This document shows positions 1-8,142 of a stretch of 64,000 nucleotides of DNA, one piece after another; the first letter of the stretch is position 1; each line of letters starts with the position of its first letter. The stretch is from assembly GCF_000379825.1 (NCBI RefSeq), contig NZ_KB903834.1, positions 293,976-357,975 of the forward strand, read 5' to 3'. This DNA comes from Longispora albida DSM 44784 (GTDB lineage: Bacteria; Actinomycetota; Actinomycetes; Mycobacteriales; Micromonosporaceae). Below the pieces are notes generated by a model, which searched no databases, was not told the origin of the DNA, and worked only from the letters and a program-made list of their open reading frames with translations. The translations under genes were made by a program, and so were the position numbers.

Positions 1-35
1 CGTCTCGTGCGTGCCCGTTGTCCGTGAACCGGAGG

Positions 36-1382
36 CTAGCGCTTGGTCCGGGGCCAGCTCGGCGCGTGCCGGCGCCACGGCGCGGCCAGTTCGAGCAGAC
101 CGGCCACGGCCAGCAGCATCAGCTCCGAGCCGGGCGGGCCGATGATCTGCACTGCGGCAGGCAGGCCGTCACCGCGCATCCCGGCCGGCACGACGATCGC
201 TGGCAGCCCGGCGATGTTCCACGGAGCCGAGTACGGAGCGTAGCGGGTGTTGGCTGTCAGGTTGGTCCGCCACGGCCGCCGGGACCACTCGGCGGCTTCG
301 AGGGGCGGGCCCGCCAGGGCCGGAGTGACCAGCAGGTCGTAGTCGGACATCCACTTCAGCGCTTGCCCGCGCCACCGGGTCCGCTGGCCGGACGTCACCT
401 CGGCGGTACGGATGGCCTGCTCGCCGAGCGCGACGTGCCTGCGGGTCCGGCGCTGGAGCTCGGCGTAGTCGAGGTCGCGGGAGTCCAGATAGGACGATGC
501 CGTCCACGTCGCGAGGATCACCGCGCCCAGCCGCTTCGGGTACGGCACCTCGGCCCGTACAGCCGAATGCCCGCCGGCCACGAGAGCCCGGACGGCACGG
601 CTCACGGCCGCCCGGTTGTCGGCGTCCGGCACGACACCCGGAATGGGGCTGTGCAGCGACACCGCGAACCGCAGCCTGCCCGGCTCGGTGAGCTTGTGCG
701 AGCGGCGGCCAGCCAGTACGGCGAACCCGACGGCGGCGTCGGCGACAGTGCTGGCCAGCACGCCGTTCTCCGCGATGCCGTACCAGTCGTTCGCACCGAT
801 CCCGGCCGGCACGACGCCACGGCCTGGCTTGAGCCCGACCAGGCCGGTGCAGGCTGCCGGGATGCGGATCGAGCCGAGCCCGTCGTTGCCGTGCGCGATC
901 GGTACGAGCCCGGCGGAGACAGCAGCCGCCGAACCGCCGGAGGACCCACCGGGCGACCGGTCGAGCCGCCACGGGTTCCTGGTGACGATCTCCTTGTCGT
1001 CGCAGGTACCCCACAGGCCCAGCTCGGGCATCCGGGACGTGCCGACCACGATCGCACCGGCACCACGCAGCCGCCGGACCACCTCGTGGTCGGCGTCGGC
1101 CACGTGCGGCCAGTCCGCGCCGGAACGCTCCCCGGCGACGGCGACGTTCTCCTTCACCGCCACCGGCACGCCGGCCAGCGGCAGGTTGGTCAGCTCCGGC
1201 AGGTTGTCGACCGCTTCGGCCTCGGCCAGCGCCCGCGGGCCGCGCAGCGCACGGAACGCGCCGAGATGGCGGTCCGTGGCCCGGATGTAGTCCAGGTGGT
1301 CGGCCACCACCTCAGTCGCCGACACGTCTCCGCGCCGTACCGCACGGGCGATCTCGCGTGCGGTAGCCCCGACCCAGGCCAT
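36..1382 (-). CDS. Amidase-signature family amidohydrolase
   Basis: A 448-residue protein of the amidase signature family, which hydrolyses carboxamides with a Lys/cis-Ser/Ser triad. Lys77 in VAVKENV, the serines of GGSSGGS (145-151) and Ser171 in DGLGSIRIP fit the triad. The usual GTDxGGS before the nucleophile is altered to GNDGLGS, so the substrate may differ from GatA-type enzymes. Length is typical of stand-alone amidases, and no gatB or gatC lies nearby, so it is not called GatA. It is read leftward, downstream of the transsulfuration gene with a 48-bp gap, and could share its transcript. Substrate unknown. Confidence 0.85.
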   Translation of the reverse strand: MAWVGATAREIARAVRRGDVSATEVVADHLDYIRATDRHLGAFRALRGPRALAEAEAVDNLPELTNLPLAGVPVAVKENVAVAGERSGADWPHVADADHEVVRRLRGAGAIVVGTSRMPELGLWGTCDDKEIVTRNPWRLDRSPGGSSGGSAAAVSAGLVPIAHGNDGLGSIRIPAACTGLVGLKPGRGVVPAGIGANDWYGIAENGVLASTVADAAVGFAVLAGRRSHKLTEPGRLRFAVSLHSPIPGVVPDADNRAAVSRAVRALVAGGHSAVRAEVPYPKRLGAVILATWTASSYLDSRDLDYAELQRRTRRHVALGEQAIRTAEVTSGQRTRWRGQALKWMSDYDLLVTPALAGPPLEAAEWSRRPWRTNLTANTRYAPYSAPWNIAGLPAIVVPAGMRGDGLPAAVQIIGPPGSELMLLAVAGLLELAAPWRRHAPSWPRTKR

Positions 1383-1430
1383 GACCGACCCCTCCAGATG
1401 TGTCGTGGTGGTACTCGATGAATTGCGTGG

Positions 1431-2570
1431 TTAGCCCAGCGCCTCGGCGAGGTCGGCCAGCAGGTCGTCCACGGTCTCGATCCCGACGGACAGCCGGACC
1501 AGGTCCGCCGGCACCTCCAGCGGCGACCCGGCGGCCGACGCGTGGGTCATCCGGCCGGGATGCTCGATCAACGACTCGACCCCGCCCAGGGACTCGCCCA
1601 GCGTGAACAGCTTGGCCCGGTTGCAGACCTCGACAGCCGCCTCCTCGCCGCCGTTCACCCGGAAGGAGATCATGCCGCCGAAGCGCAGCATCTGCTTCGC
1701 GGCGATCTCGTGGCCCTGGTGGTCGGGCAGGCCGGGGTAGAGCACCTGGGCGACCTTGGCGTGCCCGGTGAGGAACTCTGCGATCCGCTCGGCGTTGTCG
1801 GAGTGCCGCTCCATGCGTACACCCAGGGTCTTGATGCCTCGCAGGGTCAGCCAGGCGTCGAACGGCCCGGCGATGGCACCCATCGCGTTCTGGTGGTAGC
1901 GCAGCTCCTCGCCGAGACCGGCGTCAGCGGCGATCAGCGCGCCACCGACGACGTCGGAGTGCCCGCCGACGTACTTGGTGGTGGAGTGCACGACGACGTC
2001 GGCACCGTGCGCGATCGGCTGCTGGAGATACGGCGAGGCGAACGTGTTGTCCACGACCAGCCTGGCCCCGGCCTCGTGCGCGATCGCGGCGAGCGCGGCG
2101 ATGTCCGCGATGCCGAGCAGCGGGTTGGTCGGGGTCTCCACCCAGACGAGCTTGGTCTCGGGGCGGATCGCGGCCCGGACGCTGCCGGGGTCGGACAGCT
2201 TGGCCGACGTCCAGCTGACCCCCCAGCGCTCCGCGACCTTCGCGAACAGCCGGAACGTGCCGCCGTACGCGTCGTCGGGGATCACGACGTGGTCACCGGG
2301 CCGGCAGGCCGTCCGGATCAGCGTGTCCTCGGCGGCCAGGCCACTGGCGAAGGCCAGGCCGGTCTGGCCGCCCTCGAGAGCCTGGAGACACTCCTCCAGC
2401 GCCGTCCGGGTCGGGTTGGCCGATCGGGAGTACTCGTACCCTTCGCGCAGGCCGCCGACGCCGTCCTGCTTGTAGGTGGAGGTCTGGTAGATCGGCACGA
2501 CCACGGCGCCCGTACGGGGCTCGGGTTCCTGGCCGGCGTGAATGGCGAGGGTGTCGAAGCCAAGTGTCAT
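1431..2570 (-). CDS. metB: Cystathionine gamma-synthase / gamma-lyase (PLP)
   Basis: A 379-residue Cys/Met-metabolism PLP enzyme, type I fold. The PLP lysine is Lys199 in [15 protein letters not shown]. Other family motifs are YSRSANPTR near 47-55, the VETPTNP stretch near 144-150 and [13 protein letters not shown] near 173-185. The start is the ATG at 2570 giving [13 protein letters not shown], the usual family beginning; the reading frame is open further upstream but that extension has no family likeness. It either makes cystathionine from an activated homoserine ester or cleaves cystathionine to cysteine; actinomycete members often do both. A cystathionine beta-synthase lies about 26 kb away in the same window. 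Synthase versus lyase cannot be decided from sequence. Confidence 0.9.
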   Translation of the reverse strand: MTLGFDTLAIHAGQEPEPRTGAVVVPIYQTSTYKQDGVGGLREGYEYSRSANPTRTALEECLQALEGGQTGLAFASGLAAEDTLIRTACRPGDHVVIPDDAYGGTFRLFAKVAERWGVSWTSAKLSDPGSVRAAIRPETKLVWVETPTNPLLGIADIAALAAIAHEAGARLVVDNTFASPYLQQPIAHGADVVVHSTTKYVGGHSDVVGGALIAADAGLGEELRYHQNAMGAIAGPFDAWLTLRGIKTLGVRMERHSDNAERIAEFLTGHAKVAQVLYPGLPDHQGHEIAAKQMLRFGGMISFRVNGGEEAAVEVCNRAKLFTLGESLGGVESLIEHPGRMTHASAAGSPLEVPADLVRLSVGIETVDDLLADLAEALG

Positions 2571-2674
2571 ACGTTGAGCGTAGCCGTGTCGGTTATATCC
2601 CTTCCGCTGGGCGGCTGAGTTTCCGTCGGCACTTCGTAAGACCAGCGGGCGGCGGGCTGGGGCATCCTTGGGAT

Positions 2675-3373
2675 ATGCGCAGACCTCGCAGCCTCGACCT
2701 GCCCACCGCAGCCGAAGCTCTGCCCGGCCGGGCGGAGCCACTGAACGTCGCGGCACGGCACACCGTGCTCGGCACCCCCCTCCAAGGCCCCTGGCCAGCG
2801 GAAATGGAGATCGCCGTCCTCGGCCTCGGCTGCTTCTGGGGCGCAGAGCGGATCTTCTGGCGGCTCCCCGGCGTGTACTCGACCTCGGCAGGCTACGCGG
2901 GCGGCCACACCCGGAACGCGACCTACGAGGAGGTGTGCTCCGGCGCGACCGGGCACGCCGAGGTCGTCATGGTCGTGTTCGACCCGTCGAAGATCACGTA
3001 CGAGCGGATCCTCAAGGAGTTCTGGGAGAACCACGACCCGACCCAGGGCATGCGGCAGGGCAACGACATCGGCACCCAGTACCGCTCGATCATCCTGACC
3101 ACGACCCCGGAACAGGAACAGACCGCCCTGGCCTCCCGCGCGGCCTTCGCCCCGGTCGTCGCGGCGGCAGGCTACGGCGAGATCACCACCACGGTGGAGC
3201 CACTGGGCGACTACTACTACGCCGAGGATTACCACCAGCAGTACCTCTCGCCCACCAAAAACCCGAACGGGTACTGCAACCACGGGCCGAACGGCCTGAC
3301 CTGCCCCGTTGGCGTGGCCACGGCCGCGGAAGGCGTAACTGCACTCCCCCGGGCCACGGGTCTGCTGGACTGA
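2675..3373 (+). CDS. msrA: Peptide-methionine (S)-S-oxide reductase MsrA, 3' end supplied by the integrated element
   Basis: A 232-residue MsrA, which reduces methionine-S-sulfoxide in proteins. The catalytic cysteine is Cys53 in GCFWGAE; YAGG, TGHAEVV and QYRS follow as expected. The C-terminus carries the two resolving cysteines in [12 protein letters not shown]. The start ATG follows GGGAT and gives a 40-residue leader before the catalytic core. Codon 184 onward (from 3224) belongs to the integrated element: the last 49 residues were brought in by integration, and the displaced native tail is at 18428-18574. The mosaic protein has every catalytic residue and should be active. Confidence 0.95.
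   Translation: MRRPRSLDLPTAAEALPGRAEPLNVAARHTVLGTPLQGPWPAEMEIAVLGLGCFWGAERIFWRLPGVYSTSAGYAGGHTRNATYEEVCSGATGHAEVVMVVFDPSKITYERILKEFWENHDPTQGMRQGNDIGTQYRSIILTTTPEQEQTALASRAAFAPVVAAAGYGEITTTVEPLGDYYYAEDYHQQYLSPTKNPNGYCNHGPNGLTCPVGVATAAEGVTALPRATGLLD
3224..3246 (+). repeat. attL core of the integrated element
   Basis: This 23-bp sequence, beginning GAGGATTACC and ending CAGTACCT, is identical to 18431-18453. It encodes E-D-Y-H-Q-Q-Y of MsrA. Sequences diverge on both sides: CGCC versus GGCG before it, and CTCGCCC versus GGACAAG after it. That is what recombination between attB and attP leaves. The serine-integrase crossover dinucleotide must be inside it but cannot be assigned. Confidence 0.88.
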
Positions 3374-3406
3374 TCAGGCGGCGTCCGGGGCAGCCGCAAG
3401 CTGCTG

Positions 3407-3436
3407 CCGTACCTCTGGCTGAGCCCAGAGGTACGG
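3407..3436 (+). terminator. Hairpin downstream of msrA
   Basis: A perfect 12-bp stem (CCGTACCTCTGG at 3407-3418 with CCAGAGGTACGG at 3425-3436) and 6-nt loop, 33 bp after the msrA stop. It has no T tract. It lies inside the element, so the element brought its own msrA terminator. Confidence 0.6.
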
Positions 3437-3469
3437 CGAATGTCGGCCCCTCCGTCTAGGGTTCCGGGC

Positions 3470-4470
3470 GTGACGTTTACCGATGTGACTGCCGCCGACG
3501 TACGCGGGGCGATGGCTGAGTTTGATCGGCTAGGACGAGACGAGTTCCTGCGGGTGACGGGGTTCGGGTTCGCTAGGGAGTACTTCCTTGAGAGAACGGT
3601 GTGCAGTACGACTCGAAGGCCATCGTTGGCTACGCCCACAAGCTCGGGCAGGGAGTCCTCCTAGGCCCGTCGGACTTCTCCGGCGGAGAGAAGACAGTCG
3701 TCGCGAAGCTCAAGGGGCTGGGCTTTACGGTGCGCAAGACACGGAATCCTGACTGGACCCGGGATGAAGTCATCCTGGCGACTGAGCTAGTTGCCGACAA
3801 CCACTGGACACAGCTCGCCGAGAATGACCCGCGGGTGATCGAGCTGTCGGCACTACTTCAGTCTCCCGCTATTCACCCGCTAGAGGGCCGCAGCCCGACG
3901 TTCCGCAACCCGAACGGCGTAGTCAGAAAGACGGCCGACATCGCGACGCGGCATCCCAGTTATAAGAAGAAGCCAACAAATGGCGGCAGCTGGGAAAAGC
4001 TTGTCATCGAGGCATTCATCGACGACCCAGACTCCATGCGCGCGGAAGCCAAGGCCCTAAAGGCTATCTTGCGGTCGGAAGAAACCGCAGAACATCCCGC
4101 GGTGACTGACCCGGACCTTGACGGGCACTCAGCCGAGGAAGGTCAGCTTCTTCTGCGGCAACATCTGCGCCGGGAGCGAAACCCGCGGCTGAAGGTTAAG
4201 AAGCTGGCGGAGGCTCGGCGCAAGGGGCAGGTCATCGCCTGCGAGGTGTGCGGATTCGACTTCAAGCAGGTCTACGGCGACCACGGCCACGAGTACATCG
4301 AGTGCCACCATCGAACCCCGCTGTCGGTCACGGGACAGGTGACCACCAAGCTCGCCGATCTCGCCCTTATTTGCTCGAACTGCCATCGAATGATCCACCG
4401 TAAGGCCGACAACTGGCTGACCATTGACCAGCTGAAGGACATCGTCCAAGCGGAGCGTGTTCGTGGCTAG
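3470..4470 (+). pseudogene. HNH endonuclease, frameshifted
   Basis: Two frames make one protein. GTG 3470 gives the N-terminal part (ADVRGAMAEFDRLGRDEF, then GFGFAREYFLE). From about 3595 the next frame continues with GVQYDSKAIVGYAHKLGQG and runs to 4470. One extra A in the AGAAC at 3593-3597 would join them, so a 1-nt deletion is likely. The C-terminus (about 4240-4420) is an HNH/McrA-like nuclease: CEVCGFDF, then ECHHRTPL, then CSNCHRMIH. Proteins with this layout are usually solitary restriction-type nucleases. The downstream part has its own GTG at 3601 and could still be made. A sequencing error is also possible. Confidence 0.7.
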
Positions 4471-4491
4471 GCACGGCTCAGGTAACAAAAC

Positions 4492-4526
4492 AAAGGGGCT
4501 CCCGGCCTGATGCCGGGAGCCCCTTT
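4492..4526. terminator. Strong bidirectional terminator
   Basis: A perfect 15-bp GC-rich stem (4492-4506 with 4512-4526), 5-nt loop CTGAT, with a T run continuing to 4528 on the plus strand and A-rich sequence on the other side. It separates the converging HNH and PP2C genes. Confidence 0.9.
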
Positions 4527-4545
4527 TTCGTCTTTCTACGAACCG

Positions 4546-5334
4546 TCACGAGCAACGGGCAATGACTGCGGTCGCGTCATCGTGTGGCTTACCGCGCCAT
4601 CTGCTCGGGTCAGGGTCCGCCTTTTCAGCGGCCCGTACGGCATCCACGAGCGCCCGCGGCCCCTCTGCCTCTGCCAGGTCGAAAAGCTCACGCCACGTGC
4701 GGCCGTAGCGCTCTACGAGACGGGTGATGCCGTCCGAGTAGAGACCGACCTTGGCTACCCGGTCACGCTGCACTGAGCCTGTGAGTGCTTCTGCCGCGGC
4801 ATTGGGATCGGCAGCGGCGACCCAGAAGCCACCGGGCTTGTTGCGCACACTCGCGACGTAGGCGGAGTCGTAGCGCCGCACATCGGCGACGACGACCGGA
4901 CCTCCCTTGAGCTGTTCAAGTCGATCATCGGTGACCGCATCGGCGGTACCGTCGGAGGACAGCCATGACACCGTCGCGTCACCAAGCACGAGCCAGTCAA
5001 TCCGGTCTGCGCTGAGTCGGATCGCTGCCACGGTGGCGGCCGGAGTGAGCGGATTGGTCAGGTCGCAGCCCGCGCCGTGATCAGCCATCGTCAGCGTGAT
5101 CGCATCGGCAAGCAGCGTCCTCATGTCTGTAGCAGACGGAGCGGTAGCGATACCGCGGCCAAGGTGTGCCCCGAGATGGGCAACGAACCAGCTCACATCG
5201 TGCGTGCAGCCGTTGTCGGCGCCGGGATACCGAGACACTCCATCAAGGAGAATCGCCCAGCGATCGGACACCAGCAGCAGGTCATCGTTCACGCCACCCG
5301 GTGCAGCCTCGGTGACGGTGGTCGTTTCGAGCAC
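4546..5334 (-). CDS. PP2C-family Ser/Thr phosphatase-like protein
   Basis: A 262-residue PPM/PP2C-fold protein, cytoplasmic (no signal or TM). Metal-site motifs can be followed: VNDD near 15-18, LLDGVS with Asp31-Gly32, VLGDATVSW near 135-143, LYSDGITRL near 197-205 and PHDDATAVI near the C-terminus. The asparates needed for two-metal phosphatase chemistry seem present. It ends 17 bp before the terminator and begins 14 bp after the GntR regulator gene, so the two form one operon read away from the transfer genes. A phosphatase coupled to the master regulator suggests a role in control of the element or in sensing a host kinase. Target unknown. Confidence 0.75.
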   Translation of the reverse strand: MLETTTVTEAAPGGVNDDLLLVSDRWAILLDGVSRYPGADNGCTHDVSWFVAHLGAHLGRGIATAPSATDMRTLLADAITLTMADHGAGCDLTNPLTPAATVAAIRLSADRIDWLVLGDATVSWLSSDGTADAVTDDRLEQLKGGPVVVADVRRYDSAYVASVRNKPGGFWVAAADPNAAAEALTGSVQRDRVAKVGLYSDGITRLVERYGRTWRELFDLAEAEGPRALVDAVRAAEKADPDPSRWRGKPHDDATAVIARCS

Positions 5335-5348
5335 AGACAGGCTCCGGT

Positions 5349-6131
5349 TTAGTCGGGGATCGGGAACTCGTAGGCGAAGGTCACCATGTCGCCCGCGAGC
5401 GTGGCCAGCATGACCTCAACGGCGCGGCCTTCGGCGTCGTACGTCGTCCTGAGCAGGTCAACTACGGGCGTACCCGTTTGAAGCCGGAGTGCAACAGACT
5501 CAGGCCCGGTCGGCATTCTCACGGCCCACTCTTCGCGGATGCGGTCGAGCGTGTGCCCCGCATCTTCAAGCCGAGCGAATCCGCCACCCGGCCCGGTGTC
5601 TTCCTCCATGATCGGCGTACCGGTCACGATGTCGAGCGGGTAGTACGAGTCGGCAAGTTGGTTGGGGCGGTTGTCGATGAGGGTTGTACGACGCCGAACC
5701 CAGACCGGTGTGCCAGCCGGAACCCCAAACTTCTCAGCCACCGATTCAGGCGCTGGAACCTCGGCGAGTTCGCGCAGCTGCTGGCCAGCAGAGCGGCCTT
5801 GAGCTTCCGCCTCGGCGATCAGGATCGGCTTGCCCGTCACGCCCTTCCACTTGCTGCGGGCGTACCGGTCGATGCCGTGCCGTCGCGCTGAGGGACGTTC
5901 GCGAACGAACGAGCCTTTGCCCTGGACCGTCACCACGAGTCCCTGCTGTCGGAGCAGGTCAAGCGACTTGCGGATGACGGCCAAGCTGCACAAGTTGAGC
6001 GCCGCCAGTTCGTCGAGCGTCGGCAGCTGCTGGCCGGGTGCGTATTCCCCGGATTCGATCTTTAGGCGGATGTCGTCGGCAACCCGCACCTGGAGGGGGC
6101 GGGCGTCTGTGTACCCGATCGAACTCGTCAT
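5349..6131 (-). CDS. GntR-family repressor (HutC/KorSA-like) of the element
   Basis: A 260-residue GntR regulator: winged helix at about 15-80 (ESGEYAPGQQLPTLDELA, then VIRKSLDLLRQQGLVVTVQGKGSFV) and a UTRA-type effector domain at about 100-255. KorSA, KorA and TraR of Streptomyces AICEs and plasmids belong to this class and repress transfer and replication genes and themselves. Position and orientation agree: it is divergent from the transfer cluster, and two palindromes sharing AGGTCTGCAT flank the forward promoter in the intergenic region. ATG 6131 is the only start that keeps the full winged helix. Confidence 0.88.
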   Translation of the reverse strand: MTSSIGYTDARPLQVRVADDIRLKIESGEYAPGQQLPTLDELAALNLCSLAVIRKSLDLLRQQGLVVTVQGKGSFVRERPSARRHGIDRYARSKWKGVTGKPILIAEAEAQGRSAGQQLRELAEVPAPESVAEKFGVPAGTPVWVRRRTTLIDNRPNQLADSYYPLDIVTGTPIMEEDTGPGGGFARLEDAGHTLDRIREEWAVRMPTGPESVALRLQTGTPVVDLLRTTYDAEGRAVEVMLATLAGDMVTFAYEFPIPD

Positions 6132-6155
6132 GGAGCCAGCCTACAGGGCACCTTG

Positions 6156-6175
6156 CAGGTCTGCATGCAGACCTG
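6156..6175. promoter_or_regulatory. Palindromic operator O1, probably for the GntR repressor
   Basis: A perfect 20-bp palindrome with half-site AGGTCTGCA, 25 bp upstream of the gntR start and directly abutting the TTGACA box of the forward promoter. GntR proteins bind such short dyads. The same half-site is in O2 at 6216-6251. Confidence 0.8.
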
Positions 6176-6205
6176 TTGACATCCCGTCGCTCGCGTGCTT
6201 AGAGT
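6176..6205 (+). promoter_or_regulatory. Forward promoter of the transfer/replication cluster
   Basis: A consensus -35 TTGACA (6176-6181), an 18-bp spacer and -10 TAGAGT (6200-6205), one of the best vegetative promoters in the window. It lies between two palindromes, so a repressor bound to either would block it. Confidence 0.75.
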
Positions 6206-6215
6206 GTCCCCAGTC

Positions 6216-6251
6216 ACTGTAGGTCTGCATACAGAGATGCAGACCTACAGT
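6216..6251. promoter_or_regulatory. Inverted-repeat operator O2
   Basis: Perfect 15-bp inverted repeat (arms 6216-6230 and 6237-6251, containing AGGTCTGCAT) around a 6-bp spacer, starting about 10 bp after the -10 box. It shares its half-site with O1. Transcribed, it would also fold into a hairpin at the start of the leader RNA. Confidence 0.78.
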
Positions 6252-6455
6252 GTGGGAGCTTGTGGTTCCGGGGAAGGTCTGGCGCTGTTGCGCCGGACGC
6301 GCGGACGGGCCGCATGCTGCCGCTTGTGTCGGGCTGCTTGTGCGGCCCGGTGTTGAGAACTGAATCGGGTTAGCCGTCATTTCCCCTGGTCTTGGGCCTG
6401 GGGAGTTTCCCCTGGTAGTCAAGGCGGCCATGCGTGGTGTGAAAGGGAGGGCCAC

Positions 6456-6533
6456 GTGCACGACCCCGGTTATCCGGGTGCTCTGCCGTTCGTCCGGGAG
6501 GCAGCTACAGGGCTGTCTGGTGATCGGAGGTGA
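6456..6533 (+). CDS. Possible 25-residue leader peptide
   Basis: GTG 6456 is preceded at 5 nt by GGGAGG (6445-6450) and opens a 25-codon frame (begins MHDPGYPGALPF). Its stop overlaps the ribosome-binding site of the next small gene, suggesting coupling. No homology is recognised. It may be a leader peptide or chance. Just upstream, TTTCCCCTGGT occurs twice (6380-6390, 6406-6416), 26 bp apart. Confidence 0.3.
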   Translation: MHDPGYPGALPFVREAATGLSGDRR

Positions 6534-6539
6534 GGCGTG

Positions 6540-6692
6540 ATGGGTTCGAGTTTCGCCGCGTCGGCGCGGCTGACGATCAAGAGCAAGTCGACGTTCCGTA
6601 AGTGCGCGGGCTGCTCGGTGGTGTCCGGGCTGCCGGGCGATGAGACGCGTTGTAAGCCGTGCCGGAAGGCGCACAACCGCCGCGTGGCCTAG
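6540..6692 (+). CDS. Small zinc-ribbon-like protein of the element
   Basis: A 50-residue basic protein with CAGC and CKPC pairs spaced for one zinc ribbon. GGAGGT at 6526-6531 lies 8 nt before the ATG, a strong ribosome-binding site. Very short CxxC proteins are common early genes in actinomycete integrative elements. Function unknown; nucleic-acid binding is the natural guess. Confidence 0.6.
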   Translation: MGSSFAASARLTIKSKSTFRKCAGCSVVSGLPGDETRCKPCRKAHNRRVA

Positions 6693-6753
6693 AGGCCCGG
6701 CGGTTCCCCAAGTTTGTGCAGGTGAGGCCCAGCGGTTGCAGCCGCCGGGCCTC
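6692..6753 (+). promoter_or_regulatory. Pair of mutually exclusive leader hairpins
   Basis: GAGGCCCGGCGG (6692-6703) is perfectly complementary to CCGCCGGGCCTC (6742-6753). The near copy GAGGCCCAGCGG (6724-6735) can pair with the same right arm, with one mismatch and a short loop. The two folds exclude each other. The element lies between the zinc-ribbon gene stop and the next start at 6787, so it could modulate readthrough or translation. Confidence 0.45.
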
Positions 6754-6786
6754 GTTCAGGTCTATCCAGCCAAAGGAGCTAGACCC

Positions 6787-7122
6787 ATGAAGATTTTCCC
6801 ACTGACCGGCAGGTTTGCCGACGTGGACGGCTCGGCCGTGATGGCTGAGGTGTACGTGCTGGACCTGCTGTCCGGCCCGACGGTGGCCGAACTGGAGGCG
6901 ATCGAGCAGGAAATGCCGTCGATCCTGGCGGACGCCGCAGCCCTCGACGCTGACGGGGTGGCCGCGCTGCTCGATCTCGACAGCAAGCTGGTCGAGCTGG
7001 ACAGCAACGTGATCGACCTGGACTCCCGCCGGGCTCGCAGGGCACGGAGGCAGGCGATCGCCGAGGGCCTGTCGGTGCTGCACGTGACCACGGCCGCGCC
7101 GGTGCTGCGGGTGGTGGCGTGA
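6787..7122 (+). CDS. Element protein of unknown function, 111 aa
   Basis: An acidic protein with a repeated L-D-S pattern near residues 62-82 (LDLDSKLVELDSNVIDLDSR), then a short basic run RRARRARRQA. No domain is recognised. It is followed by the next gene through a one-base stop/start overlap (TGATG), so it is part of the transfer operon. Helical content looks high. Confidence 0.6.
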   Translation: MKIFPLTGRFADVDGSAVMAEVYVLDLLSGPTVAELEAIEQEMPSILADAAALDADGVAALLDLDSKLVELDSNVIDLDSRRARRARRQAIAEGLSVLHVTTAAPVLRVVA

Positions 7123-7472
7123 TGACGGCCCCGAGCTTGGCGTGGCGGCTGGAGGGTGTGCGGTTGCCGTCGGATGGGGAGCTGATCGGGCACGCGGAGA
7201 TCATGCTGCGGGCGTCGGAGGCTCCGAAGGTGACGGGTTCGCTGTGCCGGGTGATCGAGGCTGCGTGCGCGCTGTGGTTCGACGCGGCGACGGTTGAGGT
7301 CCGGTCGCGGGAGGTGGCGCGGCGGCTGGGTGCGTGGCTGCTGTCGCGCAACGTCCTGTGTGGTGAGTGCGGGCCGGAGGCCGTGGACTGCTGGGCTGAC
7401 CGCTGCACGCTGCCGGAGGTGCGGGCGTGCCTGGCGGCGGCGTCGCGATCGCTGTGCGGGGGTGGCTGGTAA
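7122..7472 (+). CDS. Element protein of unknown function, 116 aa
   Basis: ATG 7122 overlaps the preceding stop and the TAA overlaps the next ATG, indicating translational coupling on both sides. The protein is helical with a C-terminal cysteine-rich part (CGECGPEAVDC, then CTLPEVRAC), possibly metal-binding. No family is recognised. Position between regulator and spread genes is typical for uncharacterised AICE genes. Confidence 0.6.
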   Translation: MTAPSLAWRLEGVRLPSDGELIGHAEIMLRASEAPKVTGSLCRVIEAACALWFDAATVEVRSREVARRLGAWLLSRNVLCGECGPEAVDCWADRCTLPEVRACLAAASRSLCGGGW

Positions 7473-7984
7473 TGGGCCGGTACCGCGCGGCGTACTACGA
7501 CCCCGACGGCGAACGGCACGCCGTGCCGACGTTCCCGTGGTGGTCAGCCCCGGCGGGGCTGGCGACGCGACGGCAGCTCCGGCTTCAGGGTTTGCGGCCG
7601 GGCCGTCAGCCGATCGCGGCTCAGATTCTGTGGCGCGGGGTCGGCGGTGTGCGGGTGGCGTACCTGTACCAGGTGTCGCTGGCACGGCCGAGGAAGCCTG
7701 CGACGGCCGCGCAGCTCGCCGCTTTGGAGCGGGCGATGGCAGCGCGGCGTACGTGCTCGACGTGCGGGTTTGAGCGCTCGTACTGCATTCCCCTGTCGCT
7801 GGGTGAGTGCCTGGACTGTGCTGAGGGAGAGTTCCTGATGGGCAAGAAGCTGGGTGTCGCGCTGGCTGTGCTGGCTGTGGTGTGGTTCGTGGTGAAGTCC
7901 CCGGCCGGGTCGGCGGGGATGGTCCGGGAGCTGTGGTCGGGGTTGGGCGATTTCATGAATGCCCTCGCTGGTGGTGAGGGCTGA
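7472..7984 (+). CDS. RRQRL-motif zinc-binding protein with C-terminal TM helix
   Basis: A 170-residue protein. The N-terminal half has the pattern of the RRQRL-motif family of actinomycete plasmids and AICEs: TRRQLRLQGLRPGRQP near 31-46, then CSTCG and CLDC, which could hold zinc. A hydrophobic helix (VALAVLAVVWFVV near 130-142) and a short tail follow, preceded by an internal Met that could start a separate small membrane protein. The start used is ATG 7472, overlapping the upstream stop; a longer in-frame extension has no support. Confidence 0.7.
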   Translation: MGRYRAAYYDPDGERHAVPTFPWWSAPAGLATRRQLRLQGLRPGRQPIAAQILWRGVGGVRVAYLYQVSLARPRKPATAAQLAALERAMAARRTCSTCGFERSYCIPLSLGECLDCAEGEFLMGKKLGVALAVLAVVWFVVKSPAGSAGMVRELWSGLGDFMNALAGGEG

Positions 7985-8142
7985 TGGAACGGCTCCTGGT
8001 TCTGGGTGTGCTGGTGTTCGTGAGCGTGACGGGTGCGGTGCTGGCCTCACGTGGCTTGTGGCAGGGCGTGCCGTTGTCTGCGGGGGCGGTGCTGTTCCTG
8101 GTGGCGATCGTGCACATGGAACGCAAAGGGCGGAACCGGTGA
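7984..8142 (+). CDS. Small two-TM membrane protein
   Basis: 52 residues, nearly all hydrophobic: two helices at about 4-20 and 29-45, then a basic tail. ATG 7984 overlaps the previous stop and its own stop overlaps the next GTG (GTGA). Small hydrophobic Spd proteins next to TraB in Streptomyces plasmids help intramycelial spread; this could be an analogue, but no sequence match is claimed. Confidence 0.55.
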   Translation: MERLLVLGVLVFVSVTGAVLASRGLWQGVPLSAGAVLFLVAIVHMERKGRNR

